Shown: in pieces, positions 7,014 to 15,860 of the stretch
How the letters are laid out: every line of letters starts with the position of its first letter
Numbering within the stretch: the stretch's first letter is position 1
Origin: an uncultured Helicobacter sp.
GTDB taxonomy: Bacteria > Campylobacterota > Campylobacteria > Campylobacterales > Helicobacteraceae
Length of the DNA: 43,232 nt
Assembly: GCF_910577135.1 (NCBI RefSeq)
Contig: NZ_CAJTLL010000013.1
Coordinates: 1 to 43,232, forward strand
Direction: 5' to 3'
Program-made: the position numbers and the translations under genes
Notes under the pieces: generated by a model
Databases searched by the model: none
Told to the model about the DNA's origin: nothing
The model's input: only the letters and a program-made list of their open reading frames with translations

Positions 7014-9014
7014 TCATTGTAAGAGCAGATTCTGCAAAAGGGCTTTGTCTTTTTCTAGCTTAAGGGTAAAATTTGGCGTAAAATCTTCTACTTCTAAAGC
7101 TATAAAGTCATCTTCCCTCTCTTCTAAAAATTTTTCTAAATCCTCATCATTTTCACTTAACACAGCTTCATAAAGCTTATCGCGATTATCATAGTATTTA
7201 GGGATATAGATGTGCTTGTTCGCAAACATTCTAAACAGCATATTATGGGAAGTGATTTGTTTCTCTAGTGTGGATTTGAAGGCGGCAATGCTAGAATCAA
7301 AACGTTTGAATAGAATCTGCTTAATGAATTGCTGTAATTGATGAGTGGATTTCATAAGGAAATCTTCGCCATCTGCTCCCTCTCGCCCATAGGCTTTCAT
7401 ATATTTTTGTCGCCCAATGCCTGTAAGATGAGGGAAAATCAAATAACGTGCATAGGTAAAACCGCTTTGATTTTTATCTCCCTCATCGAAATTAAGTATC
7501 GTAAGCGTATGGGTCGCTAAATGCTTGGAGATAGAATCTAGGTCATAGGTTAAATCTTTAGGCTTTTCTATGCGGGGAAACTTAAGATTTTGAGCTTTCA
7601 TATCATCTATATAGAGGGCTTGTATATCGCCCCTCGTGCGGCGAATCATAATATGAGTAAGGAGCTTCTCACGCAGGGTGCTATTGATTTCTTCTAGCTT
7701 TTTGTGTTGTTCTTGTATTTGATCTTTGGGGCTAGGTTTTTGCTGGTAGAGTTTTTTTAGCTCTGTTTTAATCGCATTAAATTGTTTTATAAGCGGACTA
7801 AAGAAATGTTCTAGATTCTCCACACCCTCAATGCCTGAGTGGCGGGGATTGCAAAAGAGATACACTTGATTTTTAATATCCTCTGGGGAGTTATTTTGCG
7901 GGGTGGCAGAGAGCAGCATAATCTTTCTGTTTGCAAATGATGTCGGTACGTGATAGGGGGTTTTGCAAAGATTCTGTAATGCCTGATAGCGATTGGTTTT
8001 GCTTGTGCGGAAATTATGGCTTTCATCGATGATAATAAGCTCGATTTGTGCTATTTCATCTTTGCTTAGTTTATGGAGGCTATCGTGTGTGGTAATATCG
8101 TAATTTGTAATATGAATATCATCAAAATGTTTTTTCCACGATTTTTTGAGGGCAGGAGGGGTGATGATGAGAATCTTGCCCTTGATAATCCCATCTTTGC
8201 GACATTTTTGTGCGATGATAGAGGCGATGAGGGTTTTGCCAAGCCCTACTACATCGCTTAAGAAAAAGCCATTGTATTTTTTGAGTTTAGCTATGCCCTC
8301 TTGAATGGCGTGGATTTGGTAGTTATAGGCGGTATAGCCCTTGAAAAGCGATTCTATGGAATTATCTGTTGTGAGGCTTTCCTCTCCAAAGTGGCTTAAA
8401 AGCAGCTTGTAGTATAGGTCTTTGGGGGAGAGGATCGGCAGATAGCTTTGAGTAGTGCAGGATTGTATATCTTGGGCGGTGATTAGCACGGCGTTGTCCC
8501 ATAGCCTATTAAATTCGCTTAAGGCGTAAGTGATGTCATTGGATTCGGTAGTGAGGAGATTCACCTCGTAATTTTTCTCTAATCCATTATATGTGAGATT
8601 GGAGCTGCCTACGATAAGAGAGCCATTATAGAGTTTGGCATCGTTCGTGTGGCTTTGGATAGGAGACGAAGAGAAGACATAGAATTTTGCATGGACATTT
8701 TTCTCTCTTACTATGCGGATTTGAATCTTATTAGACTTTAGGAGGTCTTGCAAAAGGGCAAAAGATGTCTCTACATCTTGTGTGTAGTCCTCGCTCTCTA
8801 GCGTTTGGGCTTGATTTTGGATAAAAGAATCGCGGAATCTTTTATCTTGGTGGGCTGGGTCAAAACCTTTTTGCGATAGCTCATAAAGCAGCAAATCCAC
8901 ATCAAGCCCCACAAGAATGCGGATACTCTCTAGTGTGTCATAGGCATTTGTAGTGCTGGGGTTTTGGGGTCGAGAAGAGTGTGTTTGTGAAAATGTGCTT
9001 TGAGTAGGGTGCAT
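7014..9014 (-). CDS. PLD domain plus helicase N-terminal lobe fragment
   Basis: The 666-aa frame includes the second half of a PLD-type nuclease domain (VHAKFYVFS, later IVGSSNLTYNGLEKNYE, residues about 105-150). The SF2 lobe follows, with Walker A (DVVGLGKT, about 255), DEAH-like DESHNF (about 327) and motif III LLSATP (about 370). The ATG at 9014 is internal to the longer reading frame. The sequence upstream, in the phase restored by removing one G from the G11 tract, completes the PLD domain. The frame ends at TGA 7014-7016, where lobe two should follow. Whether an N-terminally shortened protein is made from 9014 is unknown. Confidence 0.6.
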   Translation of the reverse strand: MHPTQSTFSQTHSSRPQNPSTTNAYDTLESIRILVGLDVDLLLYELSQKGFDPAHQDKRFRDSFIQNQAQTLESEDYTQDVETSFALLQDLLKSNKIQIRIVREKNVHAKFYVFSSSPIQSHTNDAKLYNGSLIVGSSNLTYNGLEKNYEVNLLTTESNDITYALSEFNRLWDNAVLITAQDIQSCTTQSYLPILSPKDLYYKLLLSHFGEESLTTDNSIESLFKGYTAYNYQIHAIQEGIAKLKKYNGFFLSDVVGLGKTLIASIIAQKCRKDGIIKGKILIITPPALKKSWKKHFDDIHITNYDITTHDSLHKLSKDEIAQIELIIIDESHNFRTSKTNRYQALQNLCKTPYHVPTSFANRKIMLLSATPQNNSPEDIKNQVYLFCNPRHSGIEGVENLEHFFSPLIKQFNAIKTELKKLYQQKPSPKDQIQEQHKKLEEINSTLREKLLTHIMIRRTRGDIQALYIDDMKAQNLKFPRIEKPKDLTYDLDSISKHLATHTLTILNFDEGDKNQSGFTYARYLIFPHLTGIGRQKYMKAYGREGADGEDFLMKSTHQLQQFIKQILFKRFDSSIAAFKSTLEKQITSHNMLFRMFANKHIYIPKYYDNRDKLYEAVLSENDEDLEKFLEEREDDFIALEVEDFTPNFTLKLEKDKALLQNLLLQ

Positions 9015-9256
9015 TAAGAGATTATGAAGCCGCCAAAAGCCGCTAATACGGAAAAATCCGATAAGAAAGCTTAAGTGCTTGATATGAGTACCGCCATAAA
9101 GGGCGTTTTTAAATTGATTAATGAGGGTGTCATTACCATTATGATTGGTAGTGAATTTGGTATTGTGCGGAGGTGTGTGGGCTGTGTGTTTTGGTTGATT
9201 TTGAGGTGGTGGAGTGAGATTCTGTGTAGATAGGGTGGAAGTAGAATCTACTCTAT

Positions 9257-9267
9257 CCCCCCCCCCC
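9257..9267. repeat. G11 homopolymer (coding strand), phase-variation switch of the helicase gene
   Basis: Eleven C on the plus strand, eleven G on the coding strand, eight codons after the probable ATG at 9291. G11 gives a 12-residue peptide. G10 (or G13) opens the whole gene; G12 stops after a few codons. Poly-G runs this long mutate at high rates in Helicobacter, so the recorded length may differ between cells. Confidence 0.9.
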
Positions 9268-9413
9268 GCTGCTATTTAAGAGGTGTTGCATAGTATTCCT
9301 TTATGTTTTTTGGATTATAAGATTCTATACTTTAAAAACTCACTTTGCAAGTATGGATAAGCACTTCGTGCAAATGTGGTGCAAAGCACAACAGCAAAGG
9401 CATCATAGAGAAT

Positions 9414-10841
9414 CTATCCTAATTTTTCTTTTAAGAGTTCATTGACACGGGCGGGGTTTGCGCCTTTGGCATTTTTCATCACTTGCCCCACAAAGAAGCC
9501 AAAGAGCTTGTCTTTGCCGCTTTTGTATTCGCTCACTTTATCGGCATTGGCTATAAGGATAGATTCTATAACGCTTAAAATCGCACCATCATCATTGACT
9601 TGTGCTAATCCCATAGAATCTATGAGACTATCCACATCACCGCCACTCTCTTCTACAAGCACATCTAGGATTTGCTTCGCACTTTTGCCACTGATTTTGC
9701 CCTCCTCAATGCGTTTAACAAGTGTAGCTAAAGTTTTAGAATCCACCCCACAAGTTTGCAATGTGTTCTCTCCCTTTAATCGCCCTAAAAGCTCTGTGGT
9801 AAGCCAAGTAAGCGCACCTTTAGCGCTTGCACCCCTCTCAAGCATAGATTCAAAATATACACATAGCTCAAGGCTACTTGTTAGCACTCCCGCATCGTAG
9901 GGTTTAATGCCTAAGTCGCTGATGTATCTTGCCCTTTTTTCATCGGGCATTTCAGGGATTTCCTGTGCTTCTTGCATAAGCTGCTTGTCGATATGTACAG
10001 GTAGCAAGTCAGGCTCGGGGAAATAGCGATAATCAGCTGCTTCCTCCTTGCCTCGCATAGAGCGCGTGATACCCTTAGTAGTGTCAAAAAGGCGTGTCTC
10101 CTGCACAACCTCCTTTTCATAGCTACCATTTTCCCACGCTTCAATCTGCCTTTCCACCTCGTATTCGATGGCTTTTTGGATAAACTTAAAGGAATTGAGA
10201 TTCTTAATCTCTACGCGGGTGTAGAGATTTTCATCGTCTTTTGGGCGGATAGAGACATTCGCATCACATCGAAAGCTCCCCTCCTGCATATTCGCATCGC
10301 TTATACCGAGGAAGCGCACGATAGAATGGAGCTTTTTAAGATAGGCTATAGCTTCATCACTACTTCGCATATCTGGCTCACTCACAATCTCTAGCAGAGG
10401 TGTGCAAGCGCGATTTAAATCCACTTTTGAGTGATTATCTTCGTGGATATTTTTCCCCGCATCTTCTTCAAGGTGGGCGCGAGTAACACCTATAATCTTT
10501 GTCTTATCATCAAGTGCTATCTCAATGCTGCCTTTACCCACGATGGGAATCTCAAACTGGCTGATTTGATAGGCTTTAGGCAAATCGGGATAAAAGTAGT
10601 TTTTACGCGCAAAAATGGAATTTTGATTAATCGTAGCATTAATGGCAGTGCCAAATGAAATAGCCTTTTTTAGAGCTTCTTTATTCAGCACGGGTAGGGC
10701 ACCGGGCAGTCCTAGGCAGGTGGGACAGACATTTTTATTAGGCTCATCGCCAAAGCTTGTGGCACAGGAGCAGAAAATTTTTGTTTTGGTATTAAGCTGG
10801 ACATGCACTTCTAAGCCAATGATTGTTTCATAGCTGGACAT
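9414..10841 (-). CDS. gatB: aspartyl/glutamyl-tRNA(Asn/Gln) amidotransferase subunit B
   Basis: GatB is the subunit of GatCAB that binds and phosphorylates mischarged Glu-tRNA(Gln) and Asp-tRNA(Asn) before amidation in the cytoplasm. Visible hallmarks are IGLEVHVQL at the start, a zinc-binding set (CSC followed by CPTCLG), [16 protein letters not shown] and HLEEDAGKN. The C-terminal helical and tail domains end [10 protein letters not shown]. The frame is open 24 codons further upstream, but [16 protein letters not shown] after AAAGG is the family's usual start and gives 475 aa, the normal length. It is transcribed toward the helicase gene and divergently from the outer-membrane protein gene. 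Confidence 0.96.
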   Translation of the reverse strand: MSSYETIIGLEVHVQLNTKTKIFCSCATSFGDEPNKNVCPTCLGLPGALPVLNKEALKKAISFGTAINATINQNSIFARKNYFYPDLPKAYQISQFEIPIVGKGSIEIALDDKTKIIGVTRAHLEEDAGKNIHEDNHSKVDLNRACTPLLEIVSEPDMRSSDEAIAYLKKLHSIVRFLGISDANMQEGSFRCDANVSIRPKDDENLYTRVEIKNLNSFKFIQKAIEYEVERQIEAWENGSYEKEVVQETRLFDTTKGITRSMRGKEEAADYRYFPEPDLLPVHIDKQLMQEAQEIPEMPDEKRARYISDLGIKPYDAGVLTSSLELCVYFESMLERGASAKGALTWLTTELLGRLKGENTLQTCGVDSKTLATLVKRIEEGKISGKSAKQILDVLVEESGGDVDSLIDSMGLAQVNDDGAILSVIESILIANADKVSEYKSGKDKLFGFFVGQVMKNAKGANPARVNELLKEKLG

Positions 10842-11052
10842 AAGGTAACCTTTGTAAGATAATGTTTGAGAATGTAAGGTGCTAGTATAGGGAAAAGTCA
10901 ATAAAAGATTCATAAATTTTTAAAAAGTTTTTTTATAAAATAGGGTATTTAATGAGATGGCTAAAGTTTATTGAACTTTAGTTGAGGCAGGGTTTGTAGG
11001 GTATTTTTAAATGCCGATGTTAAGATATTTTATGACTTGTTGGGAAATCACA

Positions 11053-11748
11053 GTGAAAAGAATGGTATTTTTTTTGATAAGCTTAGTGCTGAATGTTGGA
11101 GTGGCACAGGATTTACAGCTTTATCAAATAGATACAGAACGCTCAAATCCTGCACTATCAATAGATGATAAGACACTCAAAGGGGCAGATACAGAATCGG
11201 GTAAAAAAATAAGCAAAGGTCTTTCATTGAAAGCCGATGTATTTGCTAATGAAGGCTATTCAGAGGCTGAGCTTGAAACGGGCAATGCAAATTTGAATGA
11301 GATAGAAGCCCCGATGTCGCGCTATGGCGCAGGAATAGAGATAAAATATGCTATTAAATCGAATTCGCGTTTGAAGCTAGAGATTTTTTTTTTAAGGGCA
11401 TTAGAGCTTAATACGCAAAGAAAAGGCGGCAAAGTTAAGGCGTATGATAACGGGATTCGATATGAGGAAAATGCCTATGATTATGGTGATAAAACGATGT
11501 ATTCTGCGTGGGCAAACAGCATTGGTGTGGCTCTAACACTTCTAAGAAAACATCATCTTATGCTGACACTTAAGCAAACACAGCTTGCAAGTAGTGGAAC
11601 ATCACTTGGATTTTCAAATACATTCAGTAATAAAATAGGTTTATCGGGATTTGATTCAAGCATTGCTGGGTCAATATGGGGAGGCAATGTGATGAATCCC
11701 TGGGCTGCAACTACACAGATTTTTTTAACATATAGCTATGTTTTTTGA
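11053..11748 (+). CDS. putative small outer-membrane beta-barrel protein
   Basis: The protein has an N-terminal signal peptide (VKRMVFFLISLVLNVGVAQ, probable cut after AQ). It ends in a Tyr/Phe-rich final strand (FLTYSYVF), the C-terminal aromatic signal used for outer-membrane barrel insertion. Between them are alternating polar/hydrophobic strands. I prefer the GTG at 11053 (GGGA upstream) over the ATG at 11011 because it puts the charged residues right before the hydrophobic core. Specific function not recognised; it does not show the long Hop-family signature. T8 (11068-11075, in the signal peptide) and T10 (11384-11393) tracts are in frame but could slip. The gene precedes gpsA by about 58 bases. 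Confidence 0.7.
   Translation: MKRMVFFLISLVLNVGVAQDLQLYQIDTERSNPALSIDDKTLKGADTESGKKISKGLSLKADVFANEGYSEAELETGNANLNEIEAPMSRYGAGIEIKYAIKSNSRLKLEIFFLRALELNTQRKGGKVKAYDNGIRYEENAYDYGDKTMYSAWANSIGVALTLLRKHHLMLTLKQTQLASSGTSLGFSNTFSNKIGLSGFDSSIAGSIWGGNVMNPWAATTQIFLTYSYVF
11384..11393. repeat. T10 homopolymer inside the outer-membrane protein gene
   Basis: Ten T in the coding strand encode I-F-F-L. In this length the frame is intact. A change of one base would truncate the barrel, so this is a possible switch site, although poly-T is generally less unstable than poly-G. Confidence 0.5.
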
Positions 11749-11758
11749 GGGCTTTAGG

Positions 11759-11777
11759 TATAATAAATAGGTATAAT
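11759..11777 (+). promoter_or_regulatory. tandem TATAAT boxes upstream of gpsA
   Basis: Two TATAAT hexamers at 11759-11764 and 11772-11777, each preceded by GG, lie 30-48 bases before the gpsA ATG. Campylobacterota promoters depend mainly on the -10 box, so either could start gpsA transcription. No -35 was sought as decisive. Confidence 0.5.
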
Positions 11778-11806
11778 AAAGCTTTCTAACAGCAAGTGAG
11801 GTAAAT

Positions 11807-12742
11807 ATGAAGACAATCAGTGTATTTGGTGGAGGAGCTTGGGGGAGGGCTTTAGCCTTTGCATTAGCTGAAAAAAATCAAGTGCAAATCATTTCAAGAC
11901 GTGATATTACCTCCTTGCTTACCCCACTTAACGAAAAACTACAAATAAATAATCATTTACCAATTGTGCAGATTCCTCATCTTGAGGCATTAGAGGCAGA
12001 TTATTTTGTAATGGCGATTGCCACAAGCGCTTTGCGGGAATGGCTTGCTTATGCTAAGTTGCCACAGGGGATTAAGATTCTCTGTGCGAGTAAGGGTATA
12101 GAATCTGGTAGCGGGGCGTTTGTAAGTGATATTATGGAGGAGAGCATAGCGCATAAAAATATTGCTTATTTAGGTGGGCCTAGTTTTGCTTATGAGGTGG
12201 TGCAGTCTCTGCCTTGTGCACTTGTGATACATTCTCGCAATCTTGTGCTAGGCCGTGAATTTGGAGCATTAATGCCACATTTTATTAAAACGTATGTAAG
12301 CCCTGATGTTGTGGGTGGTGAAGTGGCTGGAGCGTATAAAAATGTGATAGCCATAGCAGGGGGGATTTGTGATGGATTACGCTTTGGTGCAAATGCTAAG
12401 GCTTCGCTCATTGCGCGCGGATTGGTAGAAATGAGTAGATTTGGGGAGCATTTTGGTGCGAAAATGGAGACATTTTTAGGGCTTTCTGGGGCGGGAGATT
12501 TGTTTCTTACTTCTCATTCTACGATGTCCCGAAATTATCGTGTGGGGCTAGGTTTAGCAGAGCAAAAGAGTATTGAAGAGATTCTAAAAGAGCTTGGTGA
12601 AGTGGCTGAAGGTGTGATTACTGCAAAAGCTATTACAGAAATAGGGCAAAGGGAAAATATTTATACACCGATTGCTAGAGAGATTAGTTTGATTATAGAA
12701 GGAAAAAGTGTTAAAGAGAGTTGGAAAACGCTTATGTCGTAG
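11807..12742 (+). CDS. gpsA: NAD(P)H-dependent glycerol-3-phosphate dehydrogenase
   Basis: Reduces dihydroxyacetone phosphate to sn-glycerol-3-phosphate, the backbone precursor for phospholipids, in the cytoplasm. The N-terminal Rossmann loop reads VFGGGAWGRALA. The middle has CASKGIES and GGPSFAYEV. The catalytic region contains GAYKNVIAIAGGICDGL with the conserved Lys, followed by GLSGAGDLFLT and SRNYRVGLGL. At 311 aa it is near the family norm. The ATG follows GAGGT at good spacing. It converges on hup; a short hairpin overlaps its stop codon. Confidence 0.96.
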   Translation: MKTISVFGGGAWGRALAFALAEKNQVQIISRRDITSLLTPLNEKLQINNHLPIVQIPHLEALEADYFVMAIATSALREWLAYAKLPQGIKILCASKGIESGSGAFVSDIMEESIAHKNIAYLGGPSFAYEVVQSLPCALVIHSRNLVLGREFGALMPHFIKTYVSPDVVGGEVAGAYKNVIAIAGGICDGLRFGANAKASLIARGLVEMSRFGEHFGAKMETFLGLSGAGDLFLTSHSTMSRNYRVGLGLAEQKSIEEILKELGEVAEGVITAKAITEIGQRENIYTPIAREISLIIEGKSVKESWKTLMS

Positions 12743-12768
12743 CCACGAGGGCTACGAAACTTATTTTT
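12738..12768. terminator. hairpin between convergent gpsA and hup
   Basis: A 7-bp perfect stem (CGTAGCC / GGCTACG) with a 5-base loop spans 12738-12756 and includes the gpsA stop codon. It is followed by TTATTTTTTA. This fits an intrinsic terminator for gpsA. It also sits just beyond the end of hup and may serve both strands. Confidence 0.65.
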
Positions 12769-13048
12769 TAGCTTTGGCTACTTCGTCTTTAAGACCTTTT
12801 CCAGGACGGAATTTAGGAACAGCCTTTTCTTTTGTTGTATAAGTTTTGTTTGTTCCGGGAACTTTACCTGATTTTGCTTTTTGAACTGCTGTTTCAAATT
12901 TACCAAAACCTACAAGCTCCACGCTTTGTTTTTTAGATAAAGCCTTAGAAATAGCATCGACAAAAGAATTTACTGCTTTCTCAGCATCTTTCTTTGTGTC
13001 GTATTTGCCAACTTTTTTGACTAAATCTACAAATTCTGCTTTGTTCAT
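12761..13048 (-). CDS. hup: DNA-binding protein HU
   Basis: A 95-aa nucleoid protein that bends and compacts DNA as a dimer. It starts MNKAEFVDLVKKVG and has the family's core (VELVGFGKFETAVQKAK). The DNA-contacting arm follows (GTNKTYTTKEKAVPKFRPGKGLKDEV), with the proline in the VPKF turn that intercalates DNA. AAGGAG lies upstream of the ATG. It has its own promoter (TTGACT-17-TAGAAT), so it need not depend on the flagellar operon upstream. The Lys-rich tail (VAKAKK) is typical of Helicobacter HU. Confidence 0.96.
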   Translation of the reverse strand: MNKAEFVDLVKKVGKYDTKKDAEKAVNSFVDAISKALSKKQSVELVGFGKFETAVQKAKSGKVPGTNKTYTTKEKAVPKFRPGKGLKDEVAKAKK

Positions 13049-13083
13049 TACAAACTCCTTGCATATTAAAAATTGAACAATCC

Positions 13084-13112
13084 ATTCTATACAATTTTAA
13101 GCTTGAAGTCAA
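13084..13112 (-). promoter_or_regulatory. sigma-70 promoter of hup
   Basis: On the minus strand TTGACT (13107-13112) is followed after 17 bases by TAGAAT (13084-13089), about 36 bases before the hup ATG. Both boxes are close to consensus with ideal spacing, consistent with a highly expressed gene. Confidence 0.65.
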
Positions 13113-13156
13113 GTTATATTGCACATAATTTTTGTTTTTTTCTTTTGTATGGAAAA

Positions 13157-13390
13157 TTAGATGATATTTTGGAGAAATTTTTTCGCTATCTTGATTTGTT
13201 CCATATGGGTTTTTATTTCAAGCTGTTTTGATTCTAAGAGAAGTTTAGTTTGATGGATAAGCTCTAGGGCTTGAAGCTTATCTTCAAGTGGAGCATTTTG
13301 TAAGTTTTGAGGCAGATTGCTTACAAGCAGAAATGCTTTTTGGTCATCTTTTTGCAGTAAGGCGACTTTTAATTTATCGTGCCAATTCAT
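13157..13390 (-). CDS. FliT-like small protein downstream of fliS
   Basis: A 77-aa, highly helical, charged protein (MNWHDKLKVALLQKDDQKAF to IKIAKKFLQNII). I chose the ATG at 13390, which overlaps the end of fliS by 17 bases (translational coupling). A GTG five codons earlier is possible. Size, helical character and position after fliD-fliS fit FliT, the export chaperone for the filament cap protein FliD that also regulates flagellar genes elsewhere. Sequence identity to FliT cannot be judged by eye, so the name is inferred from context. Confidence 0.7.
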   Translation of the reverse strand: MNWHDKLKVALLQKDDQKAFLLVSNLPQNLQNAPLEDKLQALELIHQTKLLLESKQLEIKTHMEQIKIAKKFLQNII

Positions 13391-13757
13391 CTTGATTAAT
13401 CTCACGCCAAGCTTCTAAAAGTCCTTTGGCTACATTGATAACAGTATCAATTTTTGTCGTATCATTAGCAACATTAGCTTGAGTAAGGAGCTTAATTTGA
13501 TGTGTATAAAGCCCTGTGAGATAAACTGCTACTTCACCACCCTTTTCATAATCAAGTATGTTAAGCAACTCGGTAAAAATATCTGTGGTTTTATTAATAT
13601 AATAGATTTTTTTCTCTATGTCTTCGGCTTCCATATAGCGTTTGGCTTGGGCACAAAATCTCAAAATCCCTTCATAAAGCATTTCTACAAGTTTAGCAGG
13701 GGATTCTACAGAGACTGAGTTTTGTTGATAGAGGTTATAAGCATTGTTGCCATACAT
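13374..13757 (-). CDS. fliS: flagellar export chaperone FliS
   Basis: FliS binds the C-terminal tail of flagellin in the cytoplasm, keeping it unpolymerised until secretion. The 127-aa protein has the family pattern: NAYNLYQQNSVSVESPAKLVEMLYEGILRF at the start, then a four-helix bundle including NILDYEKGGEVAVYL and LYTHQIKLLTQAN. The start follows GGAGT. It lies 9 bases after fliD and overlaps the FliT-like gene, so the three are almost certainly co-transcribed. Confidence 0.95.
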   Translation of the reverse strand: MYGNNAYNLYQQNSVSVESPAKLVEMLYEGILRFCAQAKRYMEAEDIEKKIYYINKTTDIFTELLNILDYEKGGEVAVYLTGLYTHQIKLLTQANVANDTTKIDTVINVAKGLLEAWREINQDELAR

Positions 13758-13766
13758 GAGTACTCC

Positions 13767-15812
13767 TTATTTTTTAGCTATGGATTGATCAATCATAAGC
13801 TGAACGCTACTAAAGGCATTGTTGGTTTTAGAGATTTGTGAATCATAGGCTGCAAATCTCTGCGCCATAATGTCATAGCGCATATTGAGCTGTTCGACTG
13901 CTTTTTTACGATCTTCACGTAGTTTTTTATCATCTTTTGTAAGACTTTCTTCAAGCAATTTAAGACGTGCATTGCCGCCATTTAAAAGCCTATCAAGCTC
14001 TTGGTCAAATTTTTTAAATACCCCATCAACCTGAACTTCTCTAAATTCTGTCGTTTTAAGACTACCATTAAAAAAATCTTGTGTTCCTTGAGGATCGGCA
14101 GCTAGGGTAGATGTAAGCTTACTTACATCAAGGCTCATCTTACCTTTTTCGTCAAGGGCTAAACCATATTTTGCCAAGCTTTTAATCTCTGTATCTGTTA
14201 CAATGGTTGTAGAAAAAATACGATTGAGTGTAGGGCGGATAGAGCGAATATCACTATCACCATTAAACACACCTGCAATCTTAGAATCTTCATCATATCT
14301 TGTTACTTCATCAAGCTTCATGGCAAGGGTATTGTAAGATTCTACAAATTTTTTCACACTCTCAATAATCTCTTCATCATTACGTGTAATACTAATTACA
14401 GCAGGCTTGCCGGGCTCGGTGGTGGTAAGCAGCTCAATATTTACTCCACTTACTACATCATCAATATTGTTTGTGGGGCGTTTCATTGAAATGCCATTAT
14501 ATGAAAATACAGCATCTTGGGCAGTCTGGACTTTACGAATCTTAAATAATTCCTCTTGGGTTTTAGCATAATTCATCGTAGCACCACTCTTTAAACCCAA
14601 ATCTTCAAGCGCTTTTTGACTCGCAGGATCATTATTGGCATAGATATTAACCTCACCTGTATCGGAATTAATCACGAGTTTGCCCTCATCATTGACAGAA
14701 CCATAAATACCAGCAATATTATTAATGGCTTCGGCTATATTTTTTGCATTTTGTGCAGCGGTATTTTTCTCTTTAGTGAGTGTTGATAAATCAAGCGGGA
14801 CACTCCCTATATGGATAGTGCCTGTGAGCTTCCCAGCTCCTACACTTTTGGTTGCTACCATTAAATCATCTTTTATGCTCTCCTTACTCTCATTGAATCC
14901 TAGGATTGGCGCTTTTGTGCCTTCAATTTGAATCTGGTATCCACGTTTATCATTAATGGTGAGTGTATCACTATTGGCTCCACCTATACCGATATTTAAG
15001 TCATTATCAAGCAATCCATCAAAATCAGCATCGCTCTTAATACCAGCAATCACAGCTTCTTTGAGTGTTTGGGCATTATCTTGTGATTTTGATTCTGTAG
15101 CAGTTTTGGGAATTGTTATGGAGAGAGTTTTATCAATACCTTTTTTATCTTTAAGGGTGATAGATAAATCACCATCTTTGAGCTCAAAGGCACCACTTGG
15201 CACAACAGATCCACTTATAGTAGAGCCAAAATATATTCTTGAGGATTCGCCTGTGTCTTTTGAATTGATCATAAGCTGATAGGGGTTTGAACCGCCAGTT
15301 TTCATCACAATCCCCATCACTTCGCCATTGGTGGTATCAGTAATGAGCTGGGCTACTTCTCCTAACTCCATACCCGCTTTAATATCAATGGTATAATCCT
15401 TCCCTTTGTGATGAAACTTTAATACAGAATCTTTTTGGCTAAAGATAGATTCCCTGCTTTCATACTTTGAACCTATTTCGTTGATGTCAGAGGTCGCCAC
15501 AGAATCTACATCGATTTTAATATCTTGTGTGGGGACACCTGCGGATATAGTGGCTTTGAGCGCATCGCCGATGACTTGGCTTGAGCGTCCTAGGTAGGTT
15601 GAGTAATCTCCAAGTTTATTTGTGCTAGATTTTAGCTCACGCAAAGTAGAAGTGATGGCAACGAGTTCGGTTTGTTTTTCGACATTTTTTTCAATTTTTT
15701 TGTCGATAGGGTCGATAAGAGAGGCTTCATCAGCTTTTCTTAATTTATCAAGCACATCGTGGTTTAAAACCTTGCTTCCAAGCCCCAATGAGCTCAATGT
15801 CCCAAGTGCCAT
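13767..15812 (-). CDS. fliD: flagellar filament cap / hook-associated protein 2
   Basis: FliD forms the cap at the filament tip, where it places exported flagellin subunits. The protein (681 aa) starts MALGTLSSLGLGSKVLNHDVLDKLRKADE, the FliD N-terminal domain. It ends in a coiled-coil helix (KLREDRKKAVEQLNMRYDIMAQRFAAYDSQISKTNNAF), the FliD C-terminal domain. The middle region is long and Ser/Thr/Asp-rich, as in Helicobacter. The frame is open six codons further up, but the ATG at 15812 after GAGGAAGAG is the family start. Gene order flaG-fliD-fliS supports the call. Confidence 0.96.
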   Translation of the reverse strand: MALGTLSSLGLGSKVLNHDVLDKLRKADEASLIDPIDKKIEKNVEKQTELVAITSTLRELKSSTNKLGDYSTYLGRSSQVIGDALKATISAGVPTQDIKIDVDSVATSDINEIGSKYESRESIFSQKDSVLKFHHKGKDYTIDIKAGMELGEVAQLITDTTNGEVMGIVMKTGGSNPYQLMINSKDTGESSRIYFGSTISGSVVPSGAFELKDGDLSITLKDKKGIDKTLSITIPKTATESKSQDNAQTLKEAVIAGIKSDADFDGLLDNDLNIGIGGANSDTLTINDKRGYQIQIEGTKAPILGFNESKESIKDDLMVATKSVGAGKLTGTIHIGSVPLDLSTLTKEKNTAAQNAKNIAEAINNIAGIYGSVNDEGKLVINSDTGEVNIYANNDPASQKALEDLGLKSGATMNYAKTQEELFKIRKVQTAQDAVFSYNGISMKRPTNNIDDVVSGVNIELLTTTEPGKPAVISITRNDEEIIESVKKFVESYNTLAMKLDEVTRYDEDSKIAGVFNGDSDIRSIRPTLNRIFSTTIVTDTEIKSLAKYGLALDEKGKMSLDVSKLTSTLAADPQGTQDFFNGSLKTTEFREVQVDGVFKKFDQELDRLLNGGNARLKLLEESLTKDDKKLREDRKKAVEQLNMRYDIMAQRFAAYDSQISKTNNAFSSVQLMIDQSIAKK

Positions 15813-15860
15813 ATTCTCTTCCTTCCTCAAATATCTTAAAATAGATTTGCTATTTTAAGC

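Larger units (their letters stand above)
5736..9291 (-). pseudogene. PLD-nuclease/SF2 helicase gene, phase-off (G11) and with an in-frame TGA
   Basis: The true start is probably ATG at 9291, with AAGGA five bases upstream. It gives MQHLLNSS and then a G tract of 11. With 11 G the frame hits TAG at once. With 10 G it reads through to the large downstream frame, adding FKNALYGGTHIKHLSFLIGF and ISGFWRLHNLL, the expected first half of a PLD domain. In that phase the gene has 1184 codons before its stop, except for a TGA at 7014-7016 between helicase motifs III and V. The product would be a PLD-type nuclease fused to an SF2/SNF2-type translocase acting with the methyltransferase encoded next. RBS, frame and motifs are seen; the role is inferred from family and neighbourhood. 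Confidence 0.8.

Noticed and set aside
809..9291. Assignment to BREX, DISARM or a single-chain type ISP system
   Set aside because: A PLD-helicase plus Eco57I-like methyltransferase shares parts with these, but the defining partner genes (for example pglZ, drmB) are not in the window; left as an unassigned restriction-modification or defence pair.
9301..9413. Terminator or small RNA between gatB and the helicase gene
   Set aside because: Short GCAC/GTGC inverted motifs are present, but there is no stable hairpin with a T-run; it looks like another repeat fragment.
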